Shown here: one piece after another, positions 51,661 through 54,320 of the stretch | Position numbering within the stretch: position 1 is the first letter of the stretch | Layout: each line of letters starts with the position of its first letter | Assembly: GCA_018066805.1 (NCBI GenBank) | Contig: JAGPVX010000019.1 | Span: 1 to 54,320, forward strand | Source: Paraperlucidibaca sp. | GTDB taxonomy: Bacteria > Pseudomonadota > Gammaproteobacteria > Pseudomonadales > Moraxellaceae | Length of the DNA: 54,320 nucleotides | Reading direction: 5' to 3' | Notes under the pieces: generated by a model | Seen by the model: only the letters and a program-made list of their open reading frames with translations | What the model was told of the DNA's origin: nothing | Databases searched by the model: none | Made by a program: the position numbers and the translations under genes

Positions 51661-53142
51661 ATGCTCGATAGATTAAGTACTGATACCGCCTTGCTCACCA
51701 CCACACAAATGGCGCAAGTGGATCGATTGACGATTGTGTCTGGCATCAGTGGTGCCGTGCTCATGGAGAGCGCCGGTCGATCGGTTGCGCAAACTATCTT
51801 GCAGCGTTGGAGGCCTCGACCGGTACTAGTGCTGTGTGGTCCTGGCAACAATGGCGGTGATGGTTTTGTGGTTGCGCGACGTTTGGCTGAGGCTGGCTGG
51901 CCTGTGAGAGTGGCTCTTCTCGTGCCGCGCGATCATCTTTGTGGTGACGCGGCGCGGCATGCGGCGCTCTGGCAAAGTCCAGTTGAAGAGCTGGCACCGG
52001 AGGCGCTCGACGGTGCTGAACTGGTCGTAGACGCAATCTTTGGGGCTGGTCTTAGCCGTGCGCTTGATGTTGCGATCACCCAGACACTGGCAACTGCGGC
52101 GGAGCTAGGCTTAACGATAGTTGCCATCGACGTGCCAAGTGGCTTGATGGGCGATACTGGCGCTAACGTAGGTGCGGTCCAAGCATCGCTCACGGTTACT
52201 TTCTTTCGCAAAAAGCCTGGGCATTTGCTCCAGCCGGGCCGCGCGCTCTGCGGCGAGGTAGTTGTTGCCGATATAGGTACGCCGATGTCGGTATTTGACA
52301 CACTCGTTCCCGACGCTTTCGAAAACAATCCATCATTGTGGCTAGACGCATTGCCCATGCTGCAACCCGACGGCCACAAGTACACGCGCGGTCATGCGTT
52401 GATCTGCGGTGGCTATCCCAGCACGGGTGCCGCACGTTTATCTGCCCGCGCTGCCGCGCGAGTGGGTGCAGGGCTGGTCACGATTGCAGTGGAGCCGCAT
52501 GCTTTGCCTGTCTATGCAGCGGCGCTCACCAGTGTGATGGTGACACCAATCGCTGACTTAGCTGATGTCGATAGTTTACTGGCCGATGCGCGTTACTCAG
52601 GATTGTTGATCGGCCCCGGTGCAGGTCTCAACGATGCTACCCGCGAGCGTGTATTGGCGATGTTGAATACGGGGCGGCCTACAGTTCTCGACGCGGATGC
52701 ATTGTCAGTCTTTAAAAATGACCCGGATGAGCTGATGCGCTCCATCACGGGGCCTTGCGTACTGACGCCGCACGAGGGGGAGTTCAAGCGGCTCTTCGAT
52801 GACACCGGCGACAAGCTAAGTCGTGCTCGTAACGCAGCTAAGCGTAGCGGGGCGATACTCGTACTGAAGGGCAGCGATACGGTGATCGCCGCACCTGACG
52901 GGCGTGCCATTATTAATACTAACGCGCCGCCGACGCTGGCCACAGCGGGCTCAGGTGATGTATTGGCCGGATTGGTGTTGGGCTTAATGACGCAGGGTAT
53001 GGAGCCATTTCTGGCCGCGGCAGCGGCAGTGTGGTTGCATGGCGCCGCCGCCACAGAGTTTGGCATTGGCCTTGTGGCTGAGGACTTATCGGAGGTATTG
53101 CCTATCGTGTTGCAGCGCCTTCATGCCCGGTTAGTGCTCTAG
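51661..53142 (+). CDS. nnr: Bifunctional NAD(P)HX epimerase/dehydratase
   Basis: A 493-residue two-domain repair enzyme. The N-terminal YjeF_N domain (about 1-210) carries GPGNNGGDGFVVARRL at 60-75 and epimerises damaged NAD(P)H hydrates. The C-terminal ADP- or ATP-dependent dehydratase domain (about 225-490) shows CGGYPSTGAARLSARAA, VLDADAL and the nucleotide motif AGSGDVLAGL near 428-437. It restores NAD(P)H. Only 37 bp follow the PPK2 stop, so the two are likely co-transcribed. The usual partner tsaE is not here. Confidence 0.94.
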   Translation: MLDRLSTDTALLTTTQMAQVDRLTIVSGISGAVLMESAGRSVAQTILQRWRPRPVLVLCGPGNNGGDGFVVARRLAEAGWPVRVALLVPRDHLCGDAARHAALWQSPVEELAPEALDGAELVVDAIFGAGLSRALDVAITQTLATAAELGLTIVAIDVPSGLMGDTGANVGAVQASLTVTFFRKKPGHLLQPGRALCGEVVVADIGTPMSVFDTLVPDAFENNPSLWLDALPMLQPDGHKYTRGHALICGGYPSTGAARLSARAAARVGAGLVTIAVEPHALPVYAAALTSVMVTPIADLADVDSLLADARYSGLLIGPGAGLNDATRERVLAMLNTGRPTVLDADALSVFKNDPDELMRSITGPCVLTPHEGEFKRLFDDTGDKLSRARNAAKRSGAILVLKGSDTVIAAPDGRAIINTNAPPTLATAGSGDVLAGLVLGLMTQGMEPFLAAAAAVWLHGAAATEFGIGLVAEDLSEVLPIVLQRLHARLVL

Positions 53143-53205
53143 CGAACAGACGCGGCTATTGGTCGTGCTTCAGTGTCTATATAGCTTACTCATTCAGGAG
53201 CAACT

Positions 53206-54320
53206 ATGAAGACACTACTGACGATTGAAGCATTGGCCGAATTAACGGCGGCGCACACGCCACCGTGTTTGTCACTATATCAAGCAACGCACCGATCGCG
53301 TCCGAACAATCAGCAAGACCCCATCCGCTTTCGTAACCTCCTCAAGGAGCTTGAGTCTTCCTTGCGACTGAAGCACTCAGCAGCCGAAACACAAATGCTC
53401 TTACAGCCGTTTGAAGCCTTGAGTGAGGATAAAAGTTTTTGGAACCACACAATGGCTGGATTGGCTGTGTTGGGTTCGGCTGGGTTTTTTCGAGTATTTT
53501 GCCTGCAACGCGAGCCGCCAGAGTTGGCCATCGTGGCGGATAGTTTTCATACCAAACCACTACGCCGCTTTCTACAGTCGATGGACCGTTATCAAGTTCT
53601 TAGCTTGAGTCGCGGCCAATTCAAAATCTTCGAAGGAAATCGTCATGCGCTTGACGAGCTACTACCGAGCGCTGATGTTGGGCGATCAATTCTCGATATT
53701 CTCGGCACCGAGCAAGGCGAGCCCACTCAGACCAGCTTCTCACATGCTGGAGGGGGTGCAAGTGCCGGTGTTCATCATGGGCAGGGTGGTAAGAGCGATA
53801 GCCTCGATGTAGAAGCCGATCGCTTCTTTCGTAGAGTTGATCATTTGGTGCTTGAGCATTACTCCAAGTCTTCCGGTCTGCCGCTTATTTTGGCCGCGCT
53901 CCCTGAGCATCATCATAGATTTCGCGAGATCAGCCACAACCCTTACTTACTCGACATTGGCTTGCATGCGAACCCTGAAGGTATGGCGACTACTGAGCTG
54001 GCGCAGCGTGCTTGGGAGGTCGTGGAGCCACAGTACCAGGCGCGCCAACTAGCCTTAGCAGACTCTTTTGCCACAGCGCTGTCCAAGGGCTTGGGTAGTG
54101 ACAATTTGAACAAGGTTGCCACTGCCGCCGCTGAGGGTAGGGTTGCCAAGCTTTTGATTGAGTCGGGCCGTCAGATTGCAGGGCATCTTGATGTGACGAC
54201 GGGCCGAGTCCGGACTGCTGAAATAAATGATCCAGACGTAGACGATTTACTTGATGACTTAGGCGAGCTTGTTGAGAAGATGGGTGGCGAAGTCTGTGTC
54301 TTGCCAACCGCGCGAATGCC
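53206..54320 (+). CDS. Bacterial eRF1-like protein (baeRF family 3), cut by window edge
   Basis: From ATG 53206 (CAGGAG 5 nt upstream) the frame stays open to the window end, about 371 codons with no stop. The product resembles the bacterial archaeo-eukaryotic release-factor-like group: an opening LAELTAAHTPPCLSLYQATH, a central WNHTMAGLAVLGSAGFFRVF, and a pelota/L7Ae-like final part with AEGRVAKLLIESGRQIAGHL and DLGELVEKMGGEVCVLP. Such proteins are suspected of ribosome rescue or stress dormancy functions but are little studied. The last codons are missing. Confidence 0.78.
   Translation, partial: MKTLLTIEALAELTAAHTPPCLSLYQATHRSRPNNQQDPIRFRNLLKELESSLRLKHSAAETQMLLQPFEALSEDKSFWNHTMAGLAVLGSAGFFRVFCLQREPPELAIVADSFHTKPLRRFLQSMDRYQVLSLSRGQFKIFEGNRHALDELLPSADVGRSILDILGTEQGEPTQTSFSHAGGGASAGVHHGQGGKSDSLDVEADRFFRRVDHLVLEHYSKSSGLPLILAALPEHHHRFREISHNPYLLDIGLHANPEGMATTELAQRAWEVVEPQYQARQLALADSFATALSKGLGSDNLNKVATAAAEGRVAKLLIESGRQIAGHLDVTTGRVRTAEINDPDVDDLLDDLGELVEKMGGEVCVLPTARM

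Noticed and set aside
51933-52385. 150-codon minus-strand frame opposite the NAD(P)HX repair gene
   Set aside because: Antisense shadow with Ser/Ala/Pro-rich composition; the plus-strand gene is certain.

Overview
The window reads as chromosomal DNA of a free-living, probably marine, gammaproteobacterium. Supporting signs are a FadE-type acyl-CoA dehydrogenase with a hydrophobic N-terminus, a UmuD with a LexA-type box, an RcnR/DmeR sensor, a CueR-copA module and many AraC regulators with the arabinose-binding-like N-terminal domain. A lipid- or steroid-using genus of the Spongiibacteraceae/Zhongshania kind would fit; that placement is inference. I saw no rRNA, tRNA, CRISPR array, transposase or integrase. 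About 60 protein genes are supported, plus four decayed gene remnants.

Layout. 1-204: start of umuD, running off the left edge. 0.4-4.7 kb: a GMC oxidoreductase and a coniferyl-type aldehyde dehydrogenase, divergent from an AraC regulator. 4.7-6.0 kb: dmeF/dmeR cobalt-nickel efflux. 6.0-12.5 kb: MATE pump, RlpA-like lipoprotein, cupin, the copZ-copA-cueR copper operon and a cation/proton antiporter, with gene remnants at 7.4 and 12.6-12.9 kb. 12.9-19.0 kb: HIT protein, PaaX regulator, enoyl-CoA hydratase, a PF10118 protein, glutathione-dependent formaldehyde dehydrogenase and LysR. 19.1-22.9 kb: AraC regulator, an odd metallo-beta-lactamase-fold protein translationally coupled to a membrane fatty-acid/sterol hydroxylase, and a GDT1-type manganese exporter. 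23.0-27.9 kb: alpha/beta hydrolase, then an ECF sigma factor operon (sigma, zinc-finger anti-sigma, DoxX-like protein, exported methyltransferase, membrane protein) and a cupin-AraC regulator.

27.9-33.7 kb: two lipoprotein GH5 endoglycoceramidase-like enzymes around an AraC regulator, with a matching 15-bp palindrome on each side of that regulator, then an FAD oxidoreductase. 33.8-40.5 kb: AraC regulators (one with an in-frame nonsense codon), an N-acyl-amino-acid amidohydrolase, a second PF10118 protein and a lipoprotein hydrolase. 40.5-44.8 kb: small membrane proteins, a FrnE/DsbA oxidoreductase and an AhpD-like protein divergent from a TetR with twin operators, a DMT transporter, an internally deleted CDF transporter and YnfA. 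44.9-47.4 kb: fadE. 47.6-54.3 kb: a general-stress-like set comprising a Crp/Fnr regulator, a membrane-anchored ferritin-like protein, a SpoIIAA-like protein, a zinc-ribbon protein, PPK2, NAD(P)HX repair and an eRF1-like protein running off the right edge.

The recurring design is a local AraC regulator facing one or two enzymes for lipid, glycolipid or aldehyde breakdown, with fadE and the crotonase able to finish the chains, interleaved with metal and redox defence. The least familiar units are the sigma/anti-sigma/exported-methyltransferase operon, the palindrome-flanked glycosidase locus, and the metallo-beta-lactamase-like protein with a degraded metal site coupled to a hydroxylase.
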